From: Gloeophyllum trabeum ATCC 11539
Lineage: Eukaryota; Basidiomycota; Agaricomycetes; Gloeophyllales; Gloeophyllaceae
Assembly (NCBI RefSeq): GCF_000344685.1
Contig: NW_006920411.1
Location: 49,112 to 112,769, forward strand
Direction: 5' to 3'
DNA length: 63,658 bases
The position numbers and the translations under genes were made by a program. A model generated the notes under the pieces. That model was not told the origin of the DNA. It was given only the letters and a program-made list of their open reading frames with translations, and did not search any database. Of this stretch, positions 21,802 to 33,108 are shown in pieces (positions within the stretch are counted from its first letter, which is position 1; the number at the start of each line of letters is the position of its first letter).

Positions 21802-24407
21802 GACTATGAGAGAGTCGAAGGTGTCGCGGGGTTACGCGACCTGAGGCAGTATACTATGTGGTGTGGTGCAGTGTGGTGGGGTAACAGTGGCTTGAGTGAG
21901 CAGCAGCGGGGGGTCAAAGGCTCGAGTCGCGCGCATTTAAGGTGACTCATTTGGGCGGCTTACCAAAGGCAGTACTCTCACACAGCAGTAATCCTCCGCC
22001 GGCGAGTAACGGAACACTACAAGCCCCATCCACGGCACATTCACGATGGGCGAAGCAGAAGACTCAAGGAGATTAACGGCCGAGCAATGCGCACGGGGTT
22101 ACCAAGAAAACCGGCGTCATCCTTTGAGATATAATTGCCGAGCGACGAGAGGACAATGCAAGATCATGATGTGGACCGGCCACGATTCCCTACTTCGGGG
22201 CCGAGGGCGCCTGCACCGGCGCTTACCTCGGCGTACTCGGACGGAGAGGTAGGGCAGCAGGGAGATTCCCGACGAGAGAAAGATACAGACCGTAAGACAT
22301 CCCAAGACCAGTCCCAAGAGCGACCCAGAGAATAGCAGCGGAATCGAAGGATCGCTTTACGATAATCGCCGATGTGGCGGTAATGTCCCAAGACCGATTG
22401 ATTCGTACCGAAGTCTTAAGCAGGGCAGATAGACAGCTCCAAGGAGGATAAAATCGAAGACTGGAGCCATGTAGCAATAATTTGCTATAATCAAGAGTCT
22501 ACAAGCAGATTCGTCAGACAAGACGACGTGGAGGTCAACGTTGCAACCAGAGTTGCCAGCAAACGATCGGTCAACGGAAGCAAATCTCGCCCAAGTCCGC
22601 TTTCCCACGATCTTGCTCTATACGAAGTCGTCCCTCCAGATACAACATTTCTTTGATTTAAATTATCCCTGGTTTCCTGTTGTATATCTGCGTGCGCGGT
22701 CCCATCACCTGTTCGGCCGTGGCTATAGGGAAGCATGTACGCGACCTACTGCGCTGTTAACATTCAATAGCCCGAGGCTCCCATTCAGAGAGCGTGGGGC
22801 ATGTGCTGTATAACGGCATCTACTGCGGAGACTATGTATCCTTGTAAGTATATGCATTTAACAGATACATCCAAAGCTTAGATGAAGACATTCTGTGCGC
22901 GCGCGTCTTAAAGGCTACTGGTTGCCTCTGTGGAGCACGAGTAGCTATAGGCCGAAAGCACTACATGACGGAAGACGGTATGCCATGTATCAACGCCACG
23001 CGGGCTTTGCAGTGCACTCGGCGTACGCACACGATTTGTTCCGACTGCGAGGATCCTCGTGTCCGACGCTCGGCAAGGCAGTTACAGGACGACGGACCAC
23101 GGTTCCTCAGGTTGACTCAAGTCGTGCAAAATAGAGGTAAACGGACTTGCGGCCAAGCCGCCACTTGAAGGCAATCATGCATTCCGTCGAGGCCGTGTGT
23201 TCCCATTGGTAGGGTGCATCCTCCCGATGCCTACTCATGGTCACCGTTACGACAAATGGTACTTTGGTTACATACGCTACAAGTTCAACCGTGTCATATT
23301 GTCGGCTTTGTCGGCCTCCTTGTTACTCGCTTCCTTGGCAAAGGCGTCTCTGCCGACTGGCTGCATGTCCGGCACTGTGTTCGATGGACGGCGTCGGTCA
23401 CTGCATTTCTTCTTCCCCTCATAGTTTGTACTCGTGCAGCTCTTTCGTGGCTTATGAGGCTCCTTGCAGACACTGATGCGCGAGCGCGCACCTTTTAGCA
23501 TGCCGCCGGTACCGAACGCCAAGCTATCCCAAACTTCTGACTTCTCGCGGATTAGAATCCCTGAGTGGCTGTGATGTGAGATCTGAGCGATTCGCGATAT
23601 TCGTCTTCGTCTGGACGGCGACCCTTCGCCACCGTTTCCATGGTCTCAATAGTACGTAGTTATCCCCTGTACGGTTGCCGAGCAGCACCAGGTCTATTTC
23701 GCGAATGCCATTGCTCAAGTGCACGATCTTACGTATCCGGACCCCGGAAATACAATACTGATCTCGGCGGTGTGGGACCCGGAGACCCTCCTTTCGCAGC
23801 TCCTCATGCCTACTTGAATTCGCCCTCCAGCTATGCTCCGGGTCAAGAGCAGTGATAGAAGACTGAAGCCAGTAATTAAGTTTGCTGCTGTATTGTTGAA
23901 GGACCCTTACTATCCGAGATCCAAGTTTCTGCTTGCCGGTTGCACTTGCTGGACTTCCCGGAGTCTCACCGGGACCCCCATGATACTTGCTCTACGCCTC
24001 AAGCGCTCTCTAGAGCAGTCGTGCACACTTTCTGTATTCTGTAGCTGTGTCTTATACTTTAGCAAGTCATACATAGGCCATACACAGTAGAGAAATGCTC
24101 AGAAACTGTGCTAGAGAAGGAGTCCGGCGATGCAGTCAGGGGACTGACCAGACCTCGCACAGCCACTCATGGACCCGAGCGGGATGTAAAGGCACCCTGA
24201 CGAAGTGAAATGCACTTTGGAAAATAGACCTGGTGCTGCTCGGCAACCGTACCCCTGGCGGTAGCGGCGAAACAGGGTTGAGTCAATATTCGAATATTGC
24301 GCCTGGGAAAATTGCACGCCGCCCATATATTGGTCACGAGATTTAGCTAATTAAAGGCCTTACGCGCCTCAGCCTCGCCCATCCAGCACGACGCTCTGTC
24401 CTACACC
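21802..24407. other. 2.6-kb intergenic region, no gene recognised
   Basis: Promoter side of the zinc-finger gene, then AT-poor sequence with short frames only. It contains a 30-bp inverted repeat (23670-23699 and 24222-24251). An AATTAAAGG box lies about 55 bp upstream of member 6. Confidence 0.5.
23670..24251. repeat. 30-bp inverted repeat pair, 522 bp apart
   Basis: TACGGTTGCCGAGCAGCACC plus ten further bases (23670-23699) recurs perfectly on the opposite strand at 24222-24251. The flanks diverge on both sides. It could be the ends of a small non-autonomous element or a remnant of an inverted duplication. Confidence 0.6.
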
Positions 24408-25490
24408 ATGTTGCGCTCGCGGGGAACACCTACACTGTCCGACTTGCCTGTCGAGCTGCTGGAACAGATCTTTCTCGAAGCCTGCCACGATGGCGGGAGG
24501 ACGGCGTGCGCGTTGCGTCTCGTGTGCAGGGGTGCCCGCGCGCTCGTAGAACCTTACCGCTTCGTCTCGGTTGCGCTCTCCAGTAGCGCGCAAATGGAAG
24601 AGTTGCTTCGGTCAAGGGGTAGCATCGCGCGCGGGCGGGGTATCCGTCACCTGTTCCTCGTCGAGTCCAAGAGCCGCGAGGAGAACGAGTGCGTCCGGAG
24701 CGAGATCGGTGAGTCTCAGCATGCAGCAGAAATCAATGCGCCGAGACTGATTCACGGCACGTCACTGTCGGTTATAGTGGAAGAGATCATCCGCATCGCG
24801 GCACCCACGGTCGAGACACTCACCTGTCTCGTGCGCAGCGTCTCCAACGCGTTCCCGAACCACTGGATCCTGCGAACGCCGTTCCCCCGCCTGACGCACC
24901 TCACGTGCGAGCTCGTCCAGATGGACGTCCAGGTCCTGATCATCCAGCACCCGCCCGTCGCCCCGTGCTACTTCCCCGCGCTGCAGTACCTGCACGTCAG
25001 CTTCCCCGCCAAGTCCTCGCTGGACCTCGAGTGCGCGCACCCCGGCGTCGGGCTGTTCGTCGACCGCGCGTCGCCGGCGCTGACGCACGTGCGCGTGTCC
25101 GGGGTGAACATCGCCGGCCCGCACGTCCCCGCGCTGCGCGTCATCCTGGGGCTGCAGCCGCGGGGGACGCGCCGGATACAAGGGTACATCCGCGCGCTGC
25201 CCGCGAGCGTCAAGTCGTACACGATCGGCGTGACGACGTTCTGCTGGGGCGACGCGCGCGCGGCGGAGGAGCCGCACCCCAAGGCGGACGCGGTGCGCGC
25301 GGAGGCGGAGCACGCGGGGAGGACGCGGCTTGTGCTGCTGCCCGTCGGGAAGCTGGAGAGTACGTGGCAGGAGTCGAGGGAGCGGTGGATGAAGGTCCAG
25401 TCTGGCGAACTCGCGCAGGAAGCCGAGTGGGTGGAGAGCGGGATCGTCGGCCGCAAGAGAAGCAAGTCTAGGTTCCGCAAGGTGGACTGA
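24408..25490 (+). CDS. F-box-like protein, family member 6
   Basis: Two exons (24408-24708 and 24778-25490) encode 337 residues. The N-terminus has 12 extra residues before LPVELLEQIFLEACHDGG. PYRFVSVAL and IRHLFLVE follow. Exon 2 starts EEIIRIAAPTVETLTCLV and carries PFPRLTHLT, YFPALQYLHVSF and LTHVRVSGV, then RWMKVQSGE near the end. The 69-nt intron (24709-24777) is a multiple of three and has no stop, so a retained-intron form would stay in frame. Codon use is strongly GC-biased. Confidence 0.85.
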   Translation: MLRSRGTPTLSDLPVELLEQIFLEACHDGGRTACALRLVCRGARALVEPYRFVSVALSSSAQMEELLRSRGSIARGRGIRHLFLVESKSREENECVRSEIGESQHAAEINAPRLIHGTSLSVIVEEIIRIAAPTVETLTCLVRSVSNAFPNHWILRTPFPRLTHLTCELVQMDVQVLIIQHPPVAPCYFPALQYLHVSFPAKSSLDLECAHPGVGLFVDRASPALTHVRVSGVNIAGPHVPALRVILGLQPRGTRRIQGYIRALPASVKSYTIGVTTFCWGDARAAEEPHPKADAVRAEAEHAGRTRLVLLPVGKLESTWQESRERWMKVQSGELAQEAEWVESGIVGRKRSKSRFRKVD

Positions 25491-26208
25491 CTAGGATGGG
25501 GAGGAGGGCGGACATACGGTAATTCGTTTATAATACACAGAGCCGCTGGCTGGTAATCGGGCTCGACGGGGGGGATAGCGAGAGCATAATGGTAATAGAT
25601 AAACTAGGCGTCTGCGGGAGAGACGTGCATCATAGGCTGACGAATGTTCACCTGATAATGTTACTATTATAATCAACTGTAATGGACATGTTAGTTTGAC
25701 AGCTATACTCTCCGAGCGCCCGACATAGACACAATTGATGGAAAGCTGTGCTCACCTTCCTCTGCGCCCACTCGAGATGGACCGGAATGACAGACCGTCC
25801 TCGCCGGAAATTGAATGCCCGTCTTCTGGTACGCGGGAGGTTGTCGGCGCCTTGGGAAGCCTGCCATTATAACTTCAGTCCACGCGCCGGATATGACGTT
25901 CGCCGGAGGACGGCCCTCCTGAAGCAAGTCAGTCCGCCCCCATAAATAGAGCCAGAGTGATCGGCCATGCAAGCCGAACACCCCAAGAGGCGACCATGTT
26001 CATCACACCCTGTTGAGCACGCCCGGCCTATTCGCTTGGGCCGGCAACACATCTGCATCTCATGTTACGGTCAGTGCATCACCTGCATTGGACTACCCAT
26101 GGGCCACGCACCGTTATCCTACATCGACATCACGTCTAATGTTAGCGCGAGTGCCTCCCCGGGCCCGGAAGTCATAAAAAGCCCCCGCGCGAGGCTGGGA
26201 GGGGCGAG
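25491..26208. other. Intergenic between members 6 and 7
   Basis: No gene supported. The shared upstream element is at 26129-26155, and a TATA-like CATAAAAAG is near 26174. Confidence 0.5.
26129..26155 (+). promoter_or_regulatory. Upstream element of member 7
   Basis: TCTAATGTTAGCGCGAGTGCC, about 75 bp before the start codon, aligns with the elements at 8459 and 18947. Confidence 0.4.
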
Positions 26209-27305
26209 ATGGCCGCCCACGCAGGGCGCCCGTGTTTCTTGGATGGCATTCCCGGTGAGCTGCTGGAGCAGATCTTTGAGTACGCGTTCCAAGATGGGGG
26301 GCGTACGGCTTGCGCTATGCGCCTAGTGTCCAAGCTCACTTGCGCGCTGGTCGAGCCGTTCCGGTTCTTGTCCGTCGTTCTGTCGAGGGGCGTGCAAATG
26401 AAGCCGTTCCTAGCGCAAAGGGCCGGCGTTACTGGCGGAAGGGGGATACGGCATTTGTTCTTGGTGGCGGCGAGCAGCAAGGGCGGGGACGGGATGTACG
26501 ATTTGGGTGCGTTGGCGCATTCGATTGACAGGCGGTCTAACCATACGCGGACCGTTCAGAGCAAGAAATGATGGGAATTGCAGCACCCACTGTAGAAACG
26601 TTCACCTGCATCGTACAAAGCAGCTTGGTGCCATCACGGTATTACCGCATCTTCGCGGCAAACTTCCCTCGCCTTACGCACCTTACCTACCGCGTCCTCT
26701 CGAGGCAAAGTCACCCGATAATACCACGACTCCCAGAGCCAGGTTCGTCGTGTGCGCCACTGTTCCCAAGTTTACGACACCTCCACATCGCGTTCCCGCA
26801 CCGACCCGGTCTTCGCTCAGCGCACTTGGGGATTGTGCCGTTTATTCGTCGCGCGAGTTCGTCCAAGCTGACGCACGTGCGGGTATCCGGCGTGGCGATG
26901 CTTTGCCCGTGGCAGACGAACATGTCGGGGTTGAGTGGGCGCGAGGCAGACGGGGAGATACGTGACTTGCTGGGGCTGCCGCCCAGCGTAGAGCGATACG
27001 CGATAGGCGTGGACATGCACGAGTTCGCTCAGATCCACGGTCGGGTAGCGCGGGCGATGGTAGCAGAGGCGCAGGACATCGCAAGACATCAGCTCGTTTT
27101 TGTACCGATGCTAGATGGGGAGGAGACGTGCGAGGACTTGAGAGAGAAGTGGCAGAGAGTTCAGACTGGGGAGGCAGGGCGGGATGCGGACTGGACTGAG
27201 GGGGGCATTGCGGGCGTCGATGGATGGTTTTCCGCCGTGGATAAAGCGCGCCAGTCACTTCGAGGGGGATGTCCTGTCGTATCGACTGGCCAAGGAAAGT
27301 CGTAA
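26209..27305 (+). CDS. F-box-like protein, family member 7
   Basis: Two exons (26209-26506 and 26560-27305, intron 53 nt) encode 347 residues. IPGELLEQIFEYAFQDGG forms the F-box-like start, followed by PFRFLSVVL and IRHLFLV. Exon 2 opens with MMGIAAPTVETFTCIV. NFPRLTHLTY, LFPSLRHLHIAF and KLTHVRVSGV follow, with KWQRVQTGE toward the end. It is closest to members 5 and 6. Members 6 and 7 lie head-to-tail with about 0.7 kb between them, as expected for tandem duplicates. Confidence 0.85.
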
Positions 27306-28238
27306 ATTGCTTTGGTCGCTTGATAGATATACGAGTCAAATTTGTGAAACAGTGTCTTTACCTACGGTTATCAGGGCGAGATGGTAAGGACTTGCAATAC
27401 TTATGCTCGATAAAATAATGCTGGGGTGACCCGGGGATGGCCTGTGCTTGCGGCGGTCTACGCTCGATCGCGATCGCAGCTGCGTGAAAGGAAAGGCATT
27501 TCCCAATGTGGCCATGTGCCTACCGCACTCGGTATGTCTTCGAGGACAGGCCATATGTCAATTTCGATCTGCGCTTTCCAGCAAAGTATATAACGCGCGG
27601 TCCATACCTCTCGACTTGCCCTCGCCTTTCCCCTCCCACCACATCCCCCTTTCCTGATAGCCCGAGTCTCCATCTGTTGGCATTTATTGATCAGACTACC
27701 CATTTTTGACACACTAAACATACTTTTCTTGCTCTGTTTCCGCAGCGGTGGTGAGTTCAGGCCTGCATTTCCTGCGTGTTCTTGCGACATGGGTCCCAGG
27801 GAGACGTGCGACGGGAAATGGGGCGGTGGGTAATCCGGGTCCGACGGGCCGTGTGGACGAAGGTGAGTCCGCGAGGGCCGAGCGACGTTGAGATCAAGCT
27901 ATCAAGCTGGGATAGATGATGCCAAAACTGTGATCTGCAGCAGTAAATAACACCGTGGTAACGAGCGGTGCAAAGTCAAGGTCGCAGCATCGGTCGCGAT
28001 GCTTTCGATCTTTGTCGTCGTCGTCGTCGTTGTCGTTGTCGTGGTTGCCGAATCCGAGGGGACGCTCCGAGCCCGGGGAAGGGCACCAGGCACGGCGAAT
28101 ATGGAAGACGCCCACGCGTGGGCGTCTTCCATGATCAGTTTCCCCTCTTCATAGCTGGCCTATCGTACTTAGCCCTGCCGCGCTCTGCCTTTCCCTGCAA
28201 TTCTCCTCAAGTCTCCAGTCTGATAACTCTGTCTAGAT
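27306..28238. other. Intergenic, promoter side of the RhoGAP gene
   Basis: No gene supported. It contains a short CGT/TGT trinucleotide tract (about 28014-28042) and the perfect palindrome at 28101-28132. Confidence 0.5.
28101..28132. promoter_or_regulatory. Perfect 32-bp palindrome centred on ACGCGT
   Basis: The left half ATGGAAGACGCCCACG is the exact reverse complement of the right half. The centre is ACGCGT, the MluI cell-cycle box bound by MBF-type factors in yeasts. It lies 107 bp upstream of the RhoGAP start codon, so a regulatory role is plausible but inferred. Confidence 0.6.
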
Positions 28239-31200
28239 ATGTCGGCCGCCGTCGCCCCCCAAATTTCCATTACCCTCCAAGAGTCGTCGCCTGCCAGTTC
28301 GCCGTCCAACTCTGGCCCGCTTTCGCAAGCACCCACCTCGTTCAACCCCCAACAAAATTCACCTGCGCCCATTACCCCTTTACATTCGAGGGCGGACACG
28401 AGTTTTGGCAGTCAACATTCGCACAGTAGCAGCCAGGCAGACTGGGGATCGAATTTCTGGGTGACGCTCGTGGATCCCCAGGTACGCTTGCAACGATGAT
28501 CTCGCACGCGTCTCGCAAACCTGATGCTCGGCTGCTGTCTTGATTGCAGACACAAGTCTCGTTCTATGCGTGCCCAGCTACTGGAGAGGTCAGCTGGGAC
28601 CCTCCAGTTGGCCATTTCGTGTAAGTCGTGTCGTCAACATATCTCACGTCTTATCAGCATGGCTGATCTTCCCCAGCCTCCCCCCGAGTGAAGAAGGCGA
28701 GTGGTGGGAGCTCGTCGACGAGTCCCGAAATTTGCCCTACTATTACCACACAAAAAGCGGGGAGACGGTGTGGGAGCGGCCGGATGCGTTCGTGATACCG
28801 CTAGGGGTGCTGCAGGTGAGCATGGCATCGCGGTGATCCCGACTGTGACAGATACGATTGCTGCAGAATACAACGCTAGGCCGGCGTCTCTCCACTAGCT
28901 TTCGGAACTCACGGGCGTACGACCAGAACTTCAAAGTCGCCTCCTCTTCCTCGCCCTCCCAGCAAAGCCAGTCTCCCAGCGCTATGAAACGCCGCTCCCG
29001 GTCGTACACTACTGACCGTCCCCATACTGCGTCGACGACCCCGACTCGCCAGTCACCTGGATCCGCAGGAAAGACTGGAGGAAGGAGGCACGTCATCCGC
29101 CGCTCTTTATCGAGTGACCAATACCAGGGCTTGTACTCTGGCGATCCGCGACTACCGCCTATCCCGGCATCACCGTATTCAACCGATGTATCCTCCATAA
29201 AATCTGCAAAACTGGACGGCGGCGGAGCGGGAGAAAGGAACAAAGACGGTGATGGTGGCGCGGCACCGCAACGCGCACAGACCCAACAAAAGGGTGCAGT
29301 TGCAGACAGGGACAGGTCCAAACCACCGTCCTCGTACCACCGCCCGCCGCTCCCGCAGAACCTCGACGCGGCCGTCGAACTTCTCACCACGCAGTCCTCC
29401 TCGCCCTCACCGACGCGCCAGCAGCACTCGTTCGACCTGCGCGTGAAGACGTCGCTCACGCCGACGTTCCTGGACGACCTTAGCGGCAGCGCGCCGCCCA
29501 CGCCCAACCCGAACGTGGCGCTCGCCGCGCGCGTGCCGTCCACGCCGACCGGGAGTATGCCGCCGACACCGAGGGAGCCGGGGAAGGGGTGGAAGGCGTT
29601 TGGCGGTAATTCTGGTGCGGGACGGGCGAATATACCACCCAGCCCGAGGCGCCCCGCGCCGGTGCCGCCAGGGCATGGGAAACTCGCTGGGAAGGAGATC
29701 AGTGGGCCTGTGTTGAATCAGGGTGAGTGCGGTTTGGCTGCGTGTAGGTGGTAGGGTGTTGACCGCGCTGGATGGTTCAGAGGCGACGATGAACCTGAGC
29801 CCTGTGAAGAATCGCGCCGCTGGGCGGCCGATTCCTGTTGAGCCGCGGGCGAGGCCTGGGGCGAGCACCGCAAGTCTGAAGTACGCTTTTATTTGCTATA
29901 CTAGCGTGTGATAAGCTCAGGCGTTGTGGTTGTGTAGTTCGTATCCGCTCCTCCCGCACGACCTTGCGTCGGACATCCAGCAGTTCATCGAGTCCGAGTT
30001 TGCGAGGCAGTATTTCTCGACGCACCGCACGGGATTCATATTCAAGCGCAAGGTGCCCGTGGCGCAGATGATGTCCTGGCAGAAGGTGTGCTCTCCTGCG
30101 TTTATGAACACGTCTCGAGTGCGACTAGGGCTAAATGTATCCTAGGCACCCCTTACCGCGCCCCTCCTCGTCATCAACCGCGGACTGCAGAAAGACGCCG
30201 TGAAGATATTCAAAGTCGTCCAGCGCATCATGGGCGACAGGGACCGCGACCGGCCGGTCGGCGTGCGCACGCAGGAGGCGCACGTCTCGACTGTCGCCAG
30301 TATCAACAACGGTGTGGGACACATGACTGACCGAGAACGGAGCGGGCTGCTCGAGGAGGAGCGGTGGCTGCTCGGCGAGGGACTCGCGCATGGAGAGCTC
30401 AGGGACGAGATTTATTGCCAGGTGATGAAGCAGCTGAGCGGGAACCCGAATCCGTGAGTGTTTCCCGTGTTTGAGGTGTGATCCCAGGTCTGACTGCAAG
30501 CAGCGAGAGCGTGTTCAAGGGGTGGCAGCTCATGTGTGTCCTGCTGATCACGTTCCCGCCGTCCAAAGACTTTGAGAGGTACCTCCAGTCGTTCATCCAG
30601 CAGCGGACTACGCAGGCAGAGGGGAGAGTAGACGTTATGGCCAAGTATTGTCTTCGCCGGCTGGCGTATATTTCGAAGAAGGGACCTCGGGGGAAGCCGC
30701 CCAGCACTTCTGAGATAGAGGTGGCTTCCGTGAGTCGGCCCTTGCCGCGTGTCATGTACCCCACTGAGCCGTATACACACAGGACGCAGCGTTCAACCCG
30801 TCCATTTTTGGCGAATCCCTCGACATCATCTTCCGCCTGCAGCAGCGGACGTACCCGCAGGCGAAAGTCCCGATCATCCTGCCCTTCCTCGCAGATGGGA
30901 TCCTGGCGCTGGGCGGCACCAAGTCCGAGGGCATCTTCCGCGTGCCCGGCGACGGCGACTCGGTCGCGGAGCTCAAGCTGCGTCTCGACCAGGGGTACTA
31001 CACGCTCGACGGCGTCGACGATCCGCACGTGCTCTCGTCGCTGCTGAAGCTCTGGCTGCGCGAGCTGCTCGACCCGCTCGTGCCCGACGAGCTGTACAAC
31101 GACTGCATCAGCCACGCGAAGGACGCCGAGGCGTGCGTGGGCATCGTGCAGCGCCTGCCGACGATTAATCGGCGGGTGGTGCTGTTTGTGATCAGCTTTC

Positions 31201-31526
31201 TGCAGCTGTTTTTGGAAGAGAAGGTGATGGGCGTGACGAAGATGACGAGCGCGAATTTGGCGCTGGTGATGGCGCCGAATTTGCTGAGGTGCAGCTCGGA
31301 GTCGATGGCGATTGTCTTCACGAACGCCCAGTAAGTGTCTTTCCCTGAGTGCGAGTGCTGGTGCTGACTCGCGGGTAGATATGAACAGCATTTCGTGCAT
31401 AACCTCCTCCTGCACCTGAAATGCAACACCGTTGACCCAGACTATGTCCCGCAACACGGCCTGGGCGCGATACAGACCGCTCCACCACCACCGCGCATGT
31501 CCAAGACGCGCAGCCGTCGCTCGTAG
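28239..31526 (+). CDS. WW-MyTH4-RhoGAP domain protein (ARHGAP39/Vilse-like)
   Basis: Ten exons (28239-28481, 28550-28620, 28677-28815, 28867-29722, 29781-29880, 29938-30085, 30146-30453, 30504-30729, 30783-31330, 31379-31526) sum to 2787 nt, 928 residues. Order: a degenerate WW (GEVSWDPP), a clear WW (WWELVDESRNLPYYYH then GETVWERP, about residues 110-145), a long Ser/Pro-rich linker, a MyTH4 domain (about 480-695, with LRDEIYCQVMKQL and GWQLMCVLL), and a RhoGAP domain from residue 698. The RhoGAP arginine finger is Arg750 in EGIFRVPGD, and KLWLRELLDPLVPDEL follows. Such proteins switch off Rho/Rac GTPases at the cortex and bind the cytoskeleton through MyTH4. All exon phases agree. Confidence 0.9.
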
Positions 31527-31719
31527 CGACGCCACTCCTTTCGTTCTCGATTCTTGTCTGCTGTGTAGTTGTGCATATAGGATCGTGCTGTTGTAGCCTT
31601 TTTACTATTTGGAAGGACGGATGTGGTCCGTGAACTGTCGATCTTTACCTTATACCTTTGCATACTCGAGTATTTATACCAGGACGGGGTAGACTAATGT
31701 GTTAATAATATATCTTATT

Positions 31720-33108
31720 CTATGCTGGAACAGCGCCAAATCCCTCTTCCTCCTCGTCTCCGTAACCAAACTTCCAGTCCCTATCTTCCACACCTTCCCC
31801 GCTCTTCCACTCGTCCAGTGCGCCCAGGTTCCCCGAAGACCCGACAAGGCGCTCACACTTTTCCACGACATCCCACACCTCCCTCTCCCTCGGGCCCGTC
31901 CCGCAAATCTTCCCGTCGACAATCGCCCAGTCCTTCCCGCCCTGCCCCAGATCCCTTCGAATCCCATACACAACCCTCCTGACCTTCCCGTCGACGTCCA
32001 CCGCGTTCGCGCGCATCTCCTCGAGCGCCCTCCTGACGGCGCCCAAATCGCGGAAATGCTCCCACTGGATCGTGATGAGCTCGGCGTACGCGGGCGCAGT
32101 GCAGAGCGCGACGTACGTCTCGGGCGCGGCGTCGCGCGCGTACGCAAAGGCAGCGAGCGCGAGGTGTGGATGCCGGAATTTCGCGGCGAACAGGTGGAGG
32201 AGGTGCGCGAGAAGGTGCGGGCCGTGCGGCGGGTACGGCGGGCGCAGGATGCGCTGGGCGTACTGGAGGAGGACGTGGTCGCTGTCGCACAGCTCCATTT
32301 CTTCGCGTGCGCGGTCCAGTGCTTGGGTAGAGGCGTCCGCGGGGTCTTGCGCGAGAGAGCGGCGGTGCATGCGCGAGGTGGAGAGGCCGATGGTGGGGGA
32401 GCGCGAGGGGGAAGCGGAGGGGGAGTCGTTGAGCGCGGAGAATATCATGTCGAACATCTCGTCGAAGGCGGAGAGCTCGGATTTGGTCATGGTTTGTCGT
32501 CTGCGGGGGCGAGCTGAGGGCGGGGCACGGGCGTGGCGCGAGAAGGGGGCGAGCGGGGGCGGCGAGGCGGCGATGTCGTGGAAAACGTGGTCCCAGGGGG
32601 AGGTGCCCGGTGCGAATATCGAGGATGAAGAAGAGGAGGATGAGGCGCTTGGACTTTCGGTATTAGGGTGAGTTAGTTCGGATCGAATACGGCGAGTCTA
32701 GAGAGTACTCACCTGCCAGGGGACTTTGACCCAGATGCATCGCCCGCGCTCGTCGAGTAAGCCCGCCTCGCCCCGCCCTTCGCCGCCGAGTCAAAGAAAT
32801 TAGAGGACAGCTGTGTCTTTGCCGACTTCCTACTCCACTTCGACTGGTACAGCGCGTTGGCAGGCACGCTTGAGGACACGGTGTCGAAGAGCGAAGACCA
32901 TGGGTCGCGCGTCTCCTCGAGCGTGGGTGTGATCGGCTCTGGCGTCTTCGATTTCGCCTTTTTGACGGTTAGGATGGGAATGGATGCGGGCGCCACTGGA
33001 CGCGAAGAGCTCAGATCTGGCTTGGTAGAAGCGGGAGGGTGGCATACCTGCAGAGGATACGGATCTAGAGAGACTTGGTCCGGCTTTTGCGAGTTTGCTA
33101 CCGAGCAT
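31720..33108 (-). CDS. Mtf2-like mitochondrial gene-expression protein
   Basis: Three exons (33108-33048, 32995-32713, 32653-31720) encode 425 residues. The start MLGSKLAKAGPSLSRSVSSA is basic and serine-rich, as in mitochondrial targeting peptides, and ARRAYSTS occurs further in. The C-terminal half (LSAFDEMFDMIFSAL, CDSDHVLLQYAQ, HLLHLFAAKFRHP, ETYVALCTAPAYAELI, ALEEMRANAVDVD) resembles the Mtf2 domain of fungal proteins needed for mitochondrial transcription and mRNA maturation. An upstream in-frame TTG is not used, since ATG at 33108 follows AAA. It is convergent with the RhoGAP gene, with stop codons about 190 bp apart. The family call is by eye. Confidence 0.7.

Noticed and set aside
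24762..25313. Long minus-strand frame opposite F-box-like member 6, and a second plus-strand frame there
   Set aside because: Arg/Ala-rich shadow frames caused by the strong GC bias of the real gene.
28014..28042. CGT/TGT trinucleotide tract as a functional repeat
   Set aside because: Short, imperfect and non-coding; no sign of function.
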